Of a stretch of 64,000 nt of DNA, positions 1-8,399 are shown one piece after another. Within the stretch, counting starts at the first letter, position 1; each line of letters begins with the position of its first letter. The DNA is from Desulfolucanica intricata (GTDB taxonomy: Bacteria; Bacillota; Desulfotomaculia; Desulfotomaculales; Desulfofarciminaceae), in contig NZ_BCWE01000009.1 of assembly GCF_001592105.1 (NCBI RefSeq), forward strand, positions 1-64,000. The letters run 5' to 3'. The notes beneath the pieces are model-generated. The model was given only the letters and a program-made list of their open reading frames with translations. It made no database searches and had not been told where the DNA came from. The position numbers were made by a program, and so were the translations under genes.

Positions 1-156
1 TTTATTTTCTAGTATAGTTCCAGAAATTATTCCCTTTGAAACAAATATTTTTCAAACATAAAGTAATGGATTAATAACGTTTGCCCTAAATACTGAATAT
101 TATTTTTTTAAACAATTGTCTTTATTAAATTTACCAATAAGAAAGAAGTGAGGTTA

Positions 157-792
157 ATGTCTTCAATGAATCCTCTCAGAATATTTCCCTATGTAATTAA
201 AGCAGGCGATACTTTATTTAATTTGTCTAAACAGTATAATGTTTCATTGGATGAAATGATTTCAGTTAATCCCGGAATTGACTACAATAACTTAAAGGTT
301 GGTCAATCTATTAACTTACCTGCAAGCAATCCTGTGGCAATTGCCAATGTAAAAGGCGGCCCATTGAGACCACAAATTGAGGGTACTGTAGAATTTTTTC
401 AAGTACCGGACGGAACCTGGGTATGTGCCGAAATAAAGGGACTTCCTCCTTACCAACCGGCCTCTAACGGGGAAGATCCCATTGGCCCGCATGGTTTTCA
501 TATCCATCAATTTGGAAACTGCCAGGTGGGTGATCCACAAAATCCATTTCAAGCTGCGGGTGAACACTGGAACCCAACAAATCAACCCCATGGAAACCAT
601 GCGGGTGATTTCCCAGTTCTATTCTCTAACCGGGGTTACGCAAATATGTGTTTCTTCACTAATGCATTTAAACTGGAACAAGCAATAGGTAAATCAGTAA
701 TTATTCACCAAAACCCCGATGATTACCGAACCCAACCCGCCGGTGATGCAGGAAAAAGATTAGCTTGCGGGGTTATACAAAGAGCTGAATAG
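157..792 (+). CDS. LysM domain-Cu/Zn superoxide dismutase fusion
   Basis: Residue numbers count from a GTG at 148. I prefer the ATG at 157 because the AAGTGAGG just upstream fits a ribosome site. An N-terminal LysM domain (about residues 13-58, with an AGDTLFNLSKQYNVS core) is joined to a Cu/Zn superoxide dismutase domain (about 75-212). All metal ligands appear present: His118 and His120 (GFHIHQFGNC), bridging His140 (AGEHWNP), His148, His151 and Asp154 (HGNHAGD) and His187. The disulfide pair Cys125/Cys207 and the active-site Arg204 are also present. The expected reaction is dismutation of superoxide to oxygen and peroxide. No signal peptide is visible, so LysM may tether the enzyme to spore or cell-wall glycan after lysis or during coat assembly (inference). 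The gene is monocistronic. Confidence 0.9.
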   Translation: MSSMNPLRIFPYVIKAGDTLFNLSKQYNVSLDEMISVNPGIDYNNLKVGQSINLPASNPVAIANVKGGPLRPQIEGTVEFFQVPDGTWVCAEIKGLPPYQPASNGEDPIGPHGFHIHQFGNCQVGDPQNPFQAAGEHWNPTNQPHGNHAGDFPVLFSNRGYANMCFFTNAFKLEQAIGKSVIIHQNPDDYRTQPAGDAGKRLACGVIQRAE

Positions 793-815
793 AATTATAT
801 TGACACAAAAGATAG

Positions 816-834
816 ACCTCCGAGTTTCGGAGGT
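816..834 (+). terminator. Hairpin after the superoxide dismutase gene
   Basis: An 8-bp perfect stem (ACCTCCGA/TCGGAGGT) with a 3-nt loop lies 24 bases after the stop codon. The following T-tract is weak, so termination is plausible but unproven. Confidence 0.4.
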
Positions 835-898
835 TCTAAAATTTATGATATGTAAAACCAAACAGAAATATACAATACTTTTATTAGCGGATATTCAC

Positions 899-928
899 TT
901 GACTCACGACCTCATTTAATTGTAGAAA
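899..928 (+). promoter_or_regulatory. Possible sigma-A promoter of the HAD gene
   Basis: TTGACT is followed, after 18 bases, by TAGAAA, about 40 bases upstream of the start codon at 967. The -35 box is good and the -10 box is weak. Confidence 0.3.
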
Positions 929-966
929 ATAAGAAGTACTTAGATACAACTTATGGGGGTAAGCCG

Positions 967-1635
967 ATGTCTGATTATAGATTAAAGTTAATCGCCTTCG
1001 ATATGGACGGGACCCTGACCACTGAACGCAGTTCCTGGGAATACCTGCACAGGCGAATGGGAATATGGGAAGAAAAGGCCCATATTTTTCAGGAACGTTT
1101 TTGGGCCGGTGAGATTAGCTACGAGGAATTCTGCCGTTTAGATGCCTCTTTATGGCGTGGAATGGATTCTCAAAAAGCCAGAGAAATATTAAGTGAAATC
1201 AAGCTCCGTCCGGAAGCAAAAGAAGTTCTGACAAATCTTAAAAAGGCCGGTGTTAAAATAGCCCTGCTTTCCTCCGGTCTTAAGCTTTTAGCGGATCAAC
1301 TCGCTCAAACACTACCCTTTAACTGGTATCTGGCCAATGAGCTGGTGGCCAGGGACGGTAAGTTTACTGGAAAAGTAATTATTCACGTCTCTACGGATGT
1401 CCCCGGTTTTCGTAAAGAAGACCATTTAAAGAAATTAATGTATGAATGTGATGCCCGTCCGGAAGAAACGGCTGCCGTAGGCGATAGTCTTGGGGATTTG
1501 GAAATGTTTCGGGTTGTAAAAAAGGCCCTGCTGATCGGTGCCCGCCCGGAAGAACGGCAAAAAATTTTAAAAGAACTGCCTGAAGTACAGTTACTGAATA
1601 AACTAGACGATATACAAAAAATATTTCACCTTTAG
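967..1635 (+). CDS. HAD-superfamily phosphatase (SerB-like)
   Basis: A 222-residue haloacid dehalogenase-type hydrolase. Motif I is FDMDGT, with nucleophile Asp12 and acid/base Asp14. Motif II is LLSSG near residue 101, and motif IV is GDSLGDLEMF near residue 170, which holds the Mg-binding acidic residues. The small helical cap between motifs I and II resembles phosphoserine phosphatase and related SerB-like enzymes, so it probably hydrolyses a small phosphomonoester in the cytoplasm. The substrate cannot be read from the sequence. The ATG at 967 follows a GGGGGT ribosome site. The stop codon is directly followed by a structured region that leads to the MFS gene. Confidence 0.85.
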   Translation: MSDYRLKLIAFDMDGTLTTERSSWEYLHRRMGIWEEKAHIFQERFWAGEISYEEFCRLDASLWRGMDSQKAREILSEIKLRPEAKEVLTNLKKAGVKIALLSSGLKLLADQLAQTLPFNWYLANELVARDGKFTGKVIIHVSTDVPGFRKEDHLKKLMYECDARPEETAAVGDSLGDLEMFRVVKKALLIGARPEERQKILKELPEVQLLNKLDDIQKIFHL

Positions 1636-1636
1636 G

Positions 1637-1883
1637 TAGCGCCGCAGTCAATGCAAAATAAATAAAAACCATTGACGAGCGATTGGTCGAGAGGTAGAAT
1701 TATTGGTAGGTTTTTACCCGGCAGCAGCCGGCGCTATATGAAAGCATCTAAGGAAAGAAGGCCATAGCAGGTGGTATATTTGCACCATGATTGCCCGGAC
1801 TTAATTATACCGGAAGTAAACAGTACCATGGGTAGGGTGCTGCTTCTTTATAAATCCCTTGCGAAGGGTATCGCGAGGGATTT
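1637..1883 (+). promoter_or_regulatory. Structured leader upstream of the MFS gene (candidate cis-regulatory RNA)
   Basis: The 281-base gap between the HAD and MFS genes can fold into a branched RNA. An 8-bp helix TAGCGCCG (1637-1644)/CGGCGCTA (1729-1736) encloses a 7-bp hairpin GTCAATG/CATTGAC (1647-1653/1670-1676) and a small hairpin GGTA/TACC (1705-1718). A competing hairpin CCGGC-AGCA-GCCGG (1718-1731) would break the closing helix. A 12-bp stem with one G-T pair (1852-1863/1872-1883) sits about 15 bases before the ribosome site of the next gene. I cannot match it to a known riboswitch class. The function is inferred from structure and position only. Confidence 0.4.
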
Positions 1884-1916
1884 AAACTTTGTTTTAGAAA
1901 GAAGGTTCGAAAGCAA

Positions 1917-3128
1917 ATGAGACTAAACAAACGGGTTTTAACCCTGTTAAGTACAGGACATGCCGTAACAGACATCTCCCAGGGGGCACTGCCAATTATC
2001 CTGGCATATTTGCAGCCTGTTTTTGCACTGAGTCAGATGCAGGTGGGGTTAGTAATGCTGGTATCTAACCTGAGTTCTTCAGTTATCCAGCCTGTGTTTG
2101 GTGTTTTAAGTGACCGCTTTCGAGCTGTCTGGCTGGTTCCCCTGGGCTGTTTGCTGGCCGGTCTGGGTATAGCCTTCACAGGTATAAGCCTAAATTACGC
2201 CACTCTGCTGCTGGCGGCTCTGGTTAGCGGCCTTGGTGTGGCGGCCTACCACCCGGAAGGTTCCAAATTTGCACGCTTTGCCAGTGGAAAACAAAAGGCT
2301 TTTGGAATGTCCCTTTTTTCGGTGGGAGGTAACTTCGGTTTTGCCGCGGGCCCAATACTTGCAGGCTCCCTGTTAGGGGCAATGGGACTGGGGGGAACTT
2401 TAGGGTTTATTATTTTAAACAGTGTTATGGCTCTTTTATTGTGGGTTAATCTTTCTTCTATCACGGCCACCCAGGTTGCCGGTCAAGGGATGGTAACTGA
2501 ACATGGGCAGGAGAATTCTTCTGAAACGATCGTAAATTTTGGAATAAAAAAGGTAATCTTTCCGGTTATCCTTTTGGTCTTAGTAGTAATTATGCGCTCC
2601 TGGGTTCATTTAGGATTGGTAACATTTTTGCCTCAATATTATGTTCATTATCTACACCAAAGCGAGGCCTATGCGGCCACACTCACTTCAGTATTTCTTT
2701 TTGCCGGTGCCCTGGGCACTTTGCTGGGGGGACCCATGGCAGATCGTTTAGGTTTAAAGGAGATAATTACAGGTTCCATGGCCCTGCTTGTGATTTTACT
2801 ATTCTTATTTATACATCTCAGTGGTATCTGGATACCTGTATTAGTAGCCCTGACAGGGTTTGCAGTCATTTCAACCTTTGCCGTAACGGTTGTCTTCGGT
2901 CAGGAGTTAATGCCTAATAATCTAGGATTAGCCTCAGGACTAATGCTGGGCTTTGCCATTGGTATGGGCGGCGTAGGTACCACTTTATTAGGCTGGGTGG
3001 CTGACCACTTTGGACTCCCTGCAGTATTTAAAGTTATGATTATATTCCCTGTGATTGGTCTATTACTGGCCTTGTTCTTGCCAGATCAGAAAAAGCTTTC
3101 GGAAATAAAGGCCGGGGGTGAATTTTGA
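1917..3128 (+). CDS. MFS efflux transporter, fosmidomycin-resistance (Fsr)-like
   Basis: A 403-residue integral membrane protein with about 12 hydrophobic segments in two halves split by a hydrophilic loop near residues 185-205. The N-terminal GHAVTDISQGALP segment and the loop motif GVLSDR fit the Fsr-like branch of the major facilitator superfamily. GGPMADRLGLK repeats the MFS loop motif in the second half. It probably exports a small, perhaps toxic, compound by proton antiport; the substrate is unknown. The ATG at 1917 follows a GAAAGAAGG ribosome site. The structured leader at 1637-1883 suggests regulated expression (inference). Confidence 0.85.
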   Translation: MRLNKRVLTLLSTGHAVTDISQGALPIILAYLQPVFALSQMQVGLVMLVSNLSSSVIQPVFGVLSDRFRAVWLVPLGCLLAGLGIAFTGISLNYATLLLAALVSGLGVAAYHPEGSKFARFASGKQKAFGMSLFSVGGNFGFAAGPILAGSLLGAMGLGGTLGFIILNSVMALLLWVNLSSITATQVAGQGMVTEHGQENSSETIVNFGIKKVIFPVILLVLVVIMRSWVHLGLVTFLPQYYVHYLHQSEAYAATLTSVFLFAGALGTLLGGPMADRLGLKEIITGSMALLVILLFLFIHLSGIWIPVLVALTGFAVISTFAVTVVFGQELMPNNLGLASGLMLGFAIGMGGVGTTLLGWVADHFGLPAVFKVMIIFPVIGLLLALFLPDQKKLSEIKAGGEF

Positions 3129-3284
3129 TATTCATTCTTATCTATACTATTGGGTTATACTAGATTATAAGTAAGTCTATTGTTAGAAAGTAAGAAAGAC
3201 CTTTAGAAGTAATATCATGATAGACCGGCATGTTAGGGTTTTTTAGAACCCGGACTACGCCCGAAAAGGGGTGTTTATTAGGAA

Positions 3285-4886
3285 ATGCTTAGAGTAACCG
3301 GAATAAAATTATCAATTGACAAAGATGCTCCCCTGGAACTGGAAAAGGCACTACTCAGAAAGCTTAAAATAAAAGCCAAAGATTTACTTGAATACAGAAT
3401 CTTTAAAAAATCTATTGATGCAAGGAACACTGACCGGCTCTATTTTGTCTATACAGTCGATGCTAAAGTGAAAAATGAAGCAGAGCTGGCAGTCAAGCTG
3501 AAAGATCCGGCGGTTACAACAAGCCCGGACCTGGAATACAAATTTACTACCACCGGCACCGGGAAATTAAAACACCGGCCCGTTATCGCCGGAACCGGCC
3601 CTGCCGGTCTGTTCTGCGGTCTTATTTTAGCACAGATGGGCTACCGCCCAATCCTGCTGGAGCGGGGCAGTGATGTTGATACCCGCATTAAGGTCGTGAA
3701 CAAGTTCTGGAGAACAGGGGTACTGGATCCCGAGTGCAACGTCCAGTTCGGAGAAGGCGGGGCAGGCACTTTTTCCGACGGTAAGCTTACCACCCTGATT
3801 AAAGATAAAAGGTGCAGAAAAGTACTGGAAGAGTTTGTCCGGGCCGGAGCACCGGAGGAAATTCTTTATATACATAAACCACATGTGGGAACAGATAAAT
3901 TAAGAACAGTAGTAAAAAATCTACGAAACCAAATAACCAAACTGGGGGGAGAAATCAGGTTCAACAGTAAGGTTACCGACCTAAATATAAAAGAAGGAAA
4001 AATTACCGGAATTATCATTAACGGGCACGAAGAAATGGCCGCAGGTGTGCTGGTACTGGCTATCGGACACAGTGCCAGAGACACCTTTGAAATGCTTTAC
4101 ACCCGCAAGGTGAACCTTAAGCCAAAAGCATTTTCTATAGGTGTCAGAATAGAACATCCCCAGGAACTTATTAATAAAGCACAGTATAAAAAGTTCGCGG
4201 GGCATGAAAAACTGGGAGCAGCTGATTATAAATTAGTCTACCACTCCCCTACCGGCCGGTCAGCCTATACTTTTTGTATGTGCCCCGGCGGGGTTGTAGT
4301 GGCCGCAGCCTCGGAAAATAATTCTGTGGTAACAAACGGCATGAGTGAGTACGCCCGGAATGCACCAAATGCTAACAGCGCCCTCCTGGTGGGAGTAACT
4401 CCGGAAGATTATCCAACGGACCACCCGCTGGCCGGGGTTTATTTTCAAAGGACCTGGGAAAGAAAAGCGTTTGAATTGGGCGGTGGAAATTATAACGCAC
4501 CTGCACAATTAGTAGGAGATTTCCTGGCAAACAAACCTTCCACCTCCCTGGGGTCAGTAACACCTTCATATAAAAAAGCGGTGCAATTAACCGGCTTAAA
4601 GGACTGTTTACCCGACTATGTAATAACCACACTTAAGGAAGCAATCATAGAATTTGACAAAAAACTGCAGGGCTTTGCCTTACCTGACGCTGTATTAACG
4701 GGAGTGGAAACCCGGAGTTCCTCACCCGTTAGAATAACCAGGGATGAGCAGTTCGAAGCAAACATTAGAGGACTCTACCCGGCGGGAGAAGGCGCAGGCT
4801 ATGCAGGAGGAATTATTTCTGCCGCGGTAGACGGTATAAAAACAGCAGAAGCTATTGCCCAAAAATATATGCCCATTGAGCCTTAA
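3285..4886 (+). CDS. FAD-dependent dehydrogenase, COG2509 type
   Basis: A 533-residue flavoprotein. An N-terminal region (1-90) precedes a Rossmann FAD-binding motif, GTGPAGLFCGLILAQMG, near residue 103, and an FGEGGAGTFSDGKL segment near 150. The C-terminal GEGAGYAGGIISAAVDG closes the FAD site. This layout matches the uncharacterised FAD-dependent dehydrogenase family COG2509, which is widespread in anaerobes; its substrate is not established. It lies 14 bases upstream of a second flavoprotein gene and is probably co-transcribed with it. The upstream gap (3129-3284) has only a short hairpin, GGGTT/AACCC, near 3236-3251. Confidence 0.85.
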   Translation: MLRVTGIKLSIDKDAPLELEKALLRKLKIKAKDLLEYRIFKKSIDARNTDRLYFVYTVDAKVKNEAELAVKLKDPAVTTSPDLEYKFTTTGTGKLKHRPVIAGTGPAGLFCGLILAQMGYRPILLERGSDVDTRIKVVNKFWRTGVLDPECNVQFGEGGAGTFSDGKLTTLIKDKRCRKVLEEFVRAGAPEEILYIHKPHVGTDKLRTVVKNLRNQITKLGGEIRFNSKVTDLNIKEGKITGIIINGHEEMAAGVLVLAIGHSARDTFEMLYTRKVNLKPKAFSIGVRIEHPQELINKAQYKKFAGHEKLGAADYKLVYHSPTGRSAYTFCMCPGGVVVAAASENNSVVTNGMSEYARNAPNANSALLVGVTPEDYPTDHPLAGVYFQRTWERKAFELGGGNYNAPAQLVGDFLANKPSTSLGSVTPSYKKAVQLTGLKDCLPDYVITTLKEAIIEFDKKLQGFALPDAVLTGVETRSSSPVRITRDEQFEANIRGLYPAGEGAGYAGGIISAAVDGIKTAEAIAQKYMPIEP

Positions 4887-4900
4887 GGAGATTAATAACT

Positions 4901-6148
4901 ATGACCAAGCAGCTTGCCAACAGAGTATTCATCATCGGCGGCGGTGCGGCCGGTATAACGGCGGCTATAGCCGCCCGGAGAAACAATGCGGAAGTTACCA
5001 TTCTGGAGAGAAATGAGCGCATTGGCAGAAAGATTTTAGCCACCGGTAACGGCAGGTGTAATCTTACTAACTCGAATATACACGTTAATCATTATCACGG
5101 TCAAAATCCCAAATTTGTTTACGGAGCCCTCAATCGCTTTGACTACCGGCAAACCATCGATTTTTTCGAGCATCTGGGTATCGCCCACAAGATTGAAGAG
5201 GGCGGCAAGGTATTTCCGGTTTCCAACCAGGCCTCCAGTGTACTTGACGTGCTGCGCTATGAGCTGGAGCAAATCGGAGTGAAAGTGATTTGTGAAGCCG
5301 ATGTTTGCGCTGTAAAAAATATCAAAAACACCTTTGAAATTGTATTAAAAGATAAAAGAAAATTTAAAGCTGACCGGGTCATTCTTACAACCGGCGGCAA
5401 GTCATCTCCTAACTTGGGGTCAAACGGCAGTGGATATATCCTGGCTCAAAGCTTGGGACACAACATTATTAAGCCTTTTCCCGCCCTGGTGCGTATACAG
5501 TTAGCCGAAAAATTTTTAAAGCAGATCCAAGGAGTTAAGTTCGATGGTGAGGCAGAAATAATTGTTGATAATAAATCCCTGGCCCGGGCCGGAGGAGAAA
5601 TTTTGTTTACTCAAAACGGAATATCCGGGCCGCCTATTTTACAGTTAAGCCGTACAGCCGGTGAATACTTACAAAAAAAGAAAAAGGTTTGGCTTAAAGT
5701 AACTTTGATTACCGGCCTGACTGCTGAGCAGCTGGAACAAGTTCTAATTAACCGCTTTCAGAATCAGCCTCAAAAAACCCTTGCTTTTAGCTTTGTGGGC
5801 TTTATAAATAAAAGACTCATTCCTGTTCTCTTAAAAGAAGCGGGTATTGAAAATATAAACAAGCCCGCCGCCGAAGTAACCGCCGGTGAACGCCAAAGGA
5901 TTATAAATATCCTTCAGGACTGGCGTTTTGAGGTTACCGGCACCGACTCCTGGCCAGCCTCACAGGTTACTGCAGGTGGTGTAGATGTTAAAGATATTAA
6001 CCCCAAGACTATGGAATCAAAACTGGTACCAAACCTATATTTTGCCGGTGAAATCCTTGACATTGACGGTGACTGCGGGGGGTTCAATTTACAGTGGGCC
6101 TGGTCTTCAGGCTACGTAGCGGGTGAAAGTGCGGCGCAAGGAGATTGA
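4901..6148 (+). CDS. NAD(P)/FAD-dependent oxidoreductase, HI0933/BaiN-like
   Basis: A 415-residue flavoprotein with an N-terminal dinucleotide motif GGGAAGITAAIAARR, followed by GRKILATGNGRCNLTN, the signature of the HI0933/YhiN family. The C-terminal FAD-site segment GEILDIDGDCGGFNLQWA is also present. Related BaiN proteins act in bile-acid dehydroxylation in gut clostridia, but most members have no assigned substrate, so no gene symbol is given. The ATG follows an AAGGAG ribosome site, 14 bases after the preceding flavoprotein gene, which indicates a two-gene operon. A strong bidirectional terminator follows at 6273-6302. Confidence 0.85.
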   Translation: MTKQLANRVFIIGGGAAGITAAIAARRNNAEVTILERNERIGRKILATGNGRCNLTNSNIHVNHYHGQNPKFVYGALNRFDYRQTIDFFEHLGIAHKIEEGGKVFPVSNQASSVLDVLRYELEQIGVKVICEADVCAVKNIKNTFEIVLKDKRKFKADRVILTTGGKSSPNLGSNGSGYILAQSLGHNIIKPFPALVRIQLAEKFLKQIQGVKFDGEAEIIVDNKSLARAGGEILFTQNGISGPPILQLSRTAGEYLQKKKKVWLKVTLITGLTAEQLEQVLINRFQNQPQKTLAFSFVGFINKRLIPVLLKEAGIENINKPAAEVTAGERQRIINILQDWRFEVTGTDSWPASQVTAGGVDVKDINPKTMESKLVPNLYFAGEILDIDGDCGGFNLQWAWSSGYVAGESAAQGD

Positions 6149-6272
6149 TATTGATTAGGAAGCTAATAATTTCTTCATACCCTTCTTGTTCAACGTAGTC
6201 CAGTGCATTTAATTTTTCATCGTTTTTATGGGATGGAAGATAAAGATGCTCACAGTGAGGTTTTCAACACAC

Positions 6273-6302
6273 AAAAAATCCGGGCGTGTACCCGGATTTT
6301 TT
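6273..6302. terminator. Bidirectional terminator between convergent genes
   Basis: A perfect 12-bp stem (AAAAAATCCGGG/CCCGGATTTTTT) with a 6-base loop gives an A-tract and T-tract on each side. It serves both the plus-strand flavoprotein operon and the minus-strand cytochrome b gene. Confidence 0.9.
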
Positions 6303-6308
6303 TATGCT

Positions 6309-7019
6309 TTATCTATGTTTATTTTTTTTAACATCCGTTTTCCAGTTAGGGTGATGATACAATGCCCACTCTTTTGAAACCTTTCCATCAAAAAGAACGT
6401 GAAAAGTTCCCGGGTTTGCCATTAAAGAGAGATAAATATGCCCTATAATTAATGAAACAGTTAAAGCTGCTGCGATTCCGTGAAAAGTTAAAACTATTTC
6501 AAACCAATAGTATTGTTCACCCTGGGCTCTGATAAGTAATATTCCTGTAATCATAAAGAAAATACTAAGTAATGATGTTAACCAAAAAAATATTTTTTGA
6601 CCTGCATTAAATTTTCCGGAGGGAAGGGGAGTATGTTCTTTATTAAAGTAATTACCCATATGTCTTAACCACTGCTTATCATAATCATAAAAGATGGCAT
6701 CTTTAATCCAAATGTAGATGGTAGCAAAAGATATTAATACAAAAACCCAACCATTTATACCGTGTAATATTGATGCTGCTATACTCTCTTGATTTGATAC
6801 GAAAAACAAGCCGCTCACAACTACAAGAATAAAAGAAAGGCTTCTAATAAAATGGAAAATGCGTTCTTTAAGATTGAACCTAACCACAGTACGTAGAGCA
6901 CTTTTAAAGTGTTGTCTTTTAGACCTAAATGTAAAAAAATGTATGCCACAAATAATAATAGGGATTAAGAATGCGCAATAAAAAATAAATGTTTTATAAC
7001 TAAAATAAAAATTTGTCAT
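6309..7019 (-). CDS. Cytochrome b, formate dehydrogenase gamma-subunit-like
   Basis: A 236-residue membrane protein with an extra N-terminal helix and four core helices. Histidines at about 56, 86, 180 and 194 fall at the positions that bind two b-type haems in the FdnI/cytochrome b561-like family. Such subunits pass electrons from a periplasmic or membrane dehydrogenase to quinone. No dehydrogenase catalytic or iron-sulfur subunit lies nearby, so its partner is unknown. The ATG follows a strong GGAAGGAGA ribosome site, 23 bases after the end of a small unknown frame that may be co-transcribed. Confidence 0.8.
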   Translation of the reverse strand: MTNFYFSYKTFIFYCAFLIPIIICGIHFFTFRSKRQHFKSALRTVVRFNLKERIFHFIRSLSFILVVVSGLFFVSNQESIAASILHGINGWVFVLISFATIYIWIKDAIFYDYDKQWLRHMGNYFNKEHTPLPSGKFNAGQKIFFWLTSLLSIFFMITGILLIRAQGEQYYWFEIVLTFHGIAAALTVSLIIGHIYLSLMANPGTFHVLFDGKVSKEWALYHHPNWKTDVKKNKHR

Positions 7020-7042
7020 TCTTTCTCCTTCCTAAGGGTAAC

Positions 7043-7234
7043 TTATTGTCGTTCCTGTAACTTTTGCCAAACACGGGTTTCCAGTACGCTTCCCTCAACA
7101 CTTGCCTCCATTTCCTGATACAGCTTAAAGGGTACGGTAAAAGCCGGTTTGAAAGAAATATTTTGTTCAAATTCGGTACAACTACCTATCAAAATAGAAC
7201 ATTCATGATTTAAAAAACTTTCTTCTATCCCCAA
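7043..7234 (-). CDS. Small hypothetical protein, possibly a gene remnant
   Basis: A 63-codon frame that would start with TTG and overlap the end of the DUF3024 gene by 10 bases. The C-terminal half (for example VPFKLYQEMEASVEGSVLE) reads like genuine protein, but I recognise no family. It sits between the DUF3024 gene and the cytochrome b gene on the same strand. It could be a real small protein or the 3' end of a decayed gene. Low confidence. Confidence 0.3.
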   Translation of the reverse strand: MGIEESFLNHECSILIGSCTEFEQNISFKPAFTVPFKLYQEMEASVEGSVLETRVWQKLQERQ

Positions 7235-7569
7235 AAGACTCCGGTTGCATCTTCATCCAGCACTGCCAGCAAACTATCTAAGTCGGGGGTCGGTTCAATT
7301 TCCTTATACCTATGCCAGCGATCGTTTTGATCGCACCAGTACAGTGTCCATTCTTTGGCCTCCGGATTGAAGCGTAATTGGGCCACCTTTATTTTAATCC
7401 ATTCTTTTGGGTTATCAAAGGCCGGCTGCTCTTCATATATTGTTACACAATTACCACGGGTACTAAAGGAACTTCGCAGTTCCGACTTCAAGTAACTAGG
7501 AATCAAGTTTTTGCAGAATGCTCCAATCTTCACCTCAACCTGTTTCTTTGTAAATTCTGACAAGGCCAC
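7225..7569 (-). CDS. DUF3024 family protein
   Basis: A protein of about 114 residues. The C-terminal half contains VAQLRFNPEAKEWTLYW, DQNDRWHRY and a final ATGVFWG, the pattern of the DUF3024 family, whose function is unknown. The open frame extends to an ATG at 7590, but a GAGGTG ribosome site 9 bases before the GTG at 7569 makes that start (then VAL-SEF...) more likely. Two cysteines (C26 and C93 in the longer form) are not arranged as a metal site. Confidence 0.7.
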   Translation of the reverse strand: MALSEFTKKQVEVKIGAFCKNLIPSYLKSELRSSFSTRGNCVTIYEEQPAFDNPKEWIKIKVAQLRFNPEAKEWTLYWCDQNDRWHRYKEIEPTPDLDSLLAVLDEDATGVFWG

Positions 7570-7692
7570 AGCTAGCTTCACCTCACACATACACTGTCAA
7601 ATCGTTAACTAATACTATTAGTATGAATACAACTATTAATTGTTCTAGATATAAACCTCGTTTCCTGCCTGTCCGAAATGATAATATAAAGG

Positions 7693-7722
7693 AAAAAACC
7701 AGGCATTATAAAACCTGGTTTT
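7693..7722 (-). terminator. Terminator of the small Cys-rich gene
   Basis: A stem AAAACCAGG/CCTGGTTTT with a 10-base loop overlaps the stop codon of the gene that ends at 7721. A run of T follows on the minus strand. Confidence 0.75.
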
Positions 7723-8020
7723 AGAGTAACCCTTTTTGCATCCTATTTCCCGGGTAGGTCGCAAAGTTCTTTGCTATAAAGCGTCTACGGTTTGGAAGAC
7801 TGATCGTTTTTTTACGAGGAGTTACCGCAAGCTCGGCTTCTTTTAGATACAGATGTTCCTGAGGAGATAATATTTCACCGTCTTCATCTATTTTAGTAGT
7901 ATAGTAAATACATTCTTGTCTGGAGCTAATTTTAAAATTTACAGCTGTTTTGTATTTATGACAAAATAACATACCGTCACCTGTGTCTTCTGCAATACCA
8001 CAATTTTTACAATACGACAT
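7721..8020 (-). CDS. Small Cys-containing hypothetical protein
   Basis: A 99-residue protein with an N-terminal CKNC pair (Cys4/Cys7), Cys20-His21 and Cys37, a pattern compatible with a small zinc-binding knuckle. The rest is polar and basic near the end (TPRKKTISLPNRRRF). I do not recognise a named family. The ATG follows AAAGGGGTGAGT, a good ribosome site. It is monocistronic, with its own terminator at 7693-7722. A regulatory or redox role is possible but cannot be inferred further. Confidence 0.6.
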   Translation of the reverse strand: MSYCKNCGIAEDTGDGMLFCHKYKTAVNFKISSRQECIYYTTKIDEDGEILSPQEHLYLKEAELAVTPRKKTISLPNRRRFIAKNFATYPGNRMQKGLL

Positions 8021-8240
8021 ACATACTCACCCCTTTCGCAAAAATCAATTTTGTTATGAAATTGGGAAAATTTCTTATTATGAATATTTAAATATTTAAA
8101 CAATTTATATTGCAATATTTATGCCACGAAAAATAAACACTTAATCCTATTTATAAATTTGCTGTGTTTATGATTATTATTGGTTTTTATTATGTATCCT
8201 GATTTTCTAAGCATCGTCATTTCTTGTCAGTTGCCTTTCG

Positions 8241-8266
8241 AAACTGTCTTTTATTTAAGACAGTTT
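8241..8266. terminator. Perfect 10-bp hairpin in the 8021-8399 gap
   Basis: AAACTGTCTT pairs with AAGACAGTTT around a 6-base loop. No strong T-tract follows on either strand, so its role is uncertain. The rest of the gap (8021-8399) is AT-rich; I see no coding frame in it. Confidence 0.4.
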
Positions 8267-8283
8267 TCACAAGCTAACCCGGG

Positions 8284-8312
8284 AAAAAAGCGCTCACCTA
8301 TTACCGGTGAGC
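8284..8312 (-). terminator. Terminator of the YyaC-like gene
   Basis: The minus strand has the stem GCTCACC/GGTGAGC followed by six T. It lies about 90 bases after the stop of the gene ending at 8400. Confidence 0.65.
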
Positions 8313-8399
8313 CTCGTATCTGTCTTATATAATCTTTTCTATATACATGTATACAAAAATCCACATAATTATCACTCAATTTCAAAAAATAAACATTAA

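Noticed and set aside
1864-1883. T-box-like GGGTATCGCG in the leader upstream of the MFS gene
   Set aside because: It lacks the conserved TGGNACCGCG core, specifier loop features and downstream aminoacyl-tRNA or amino-acid gene; the resemblance is only partial.
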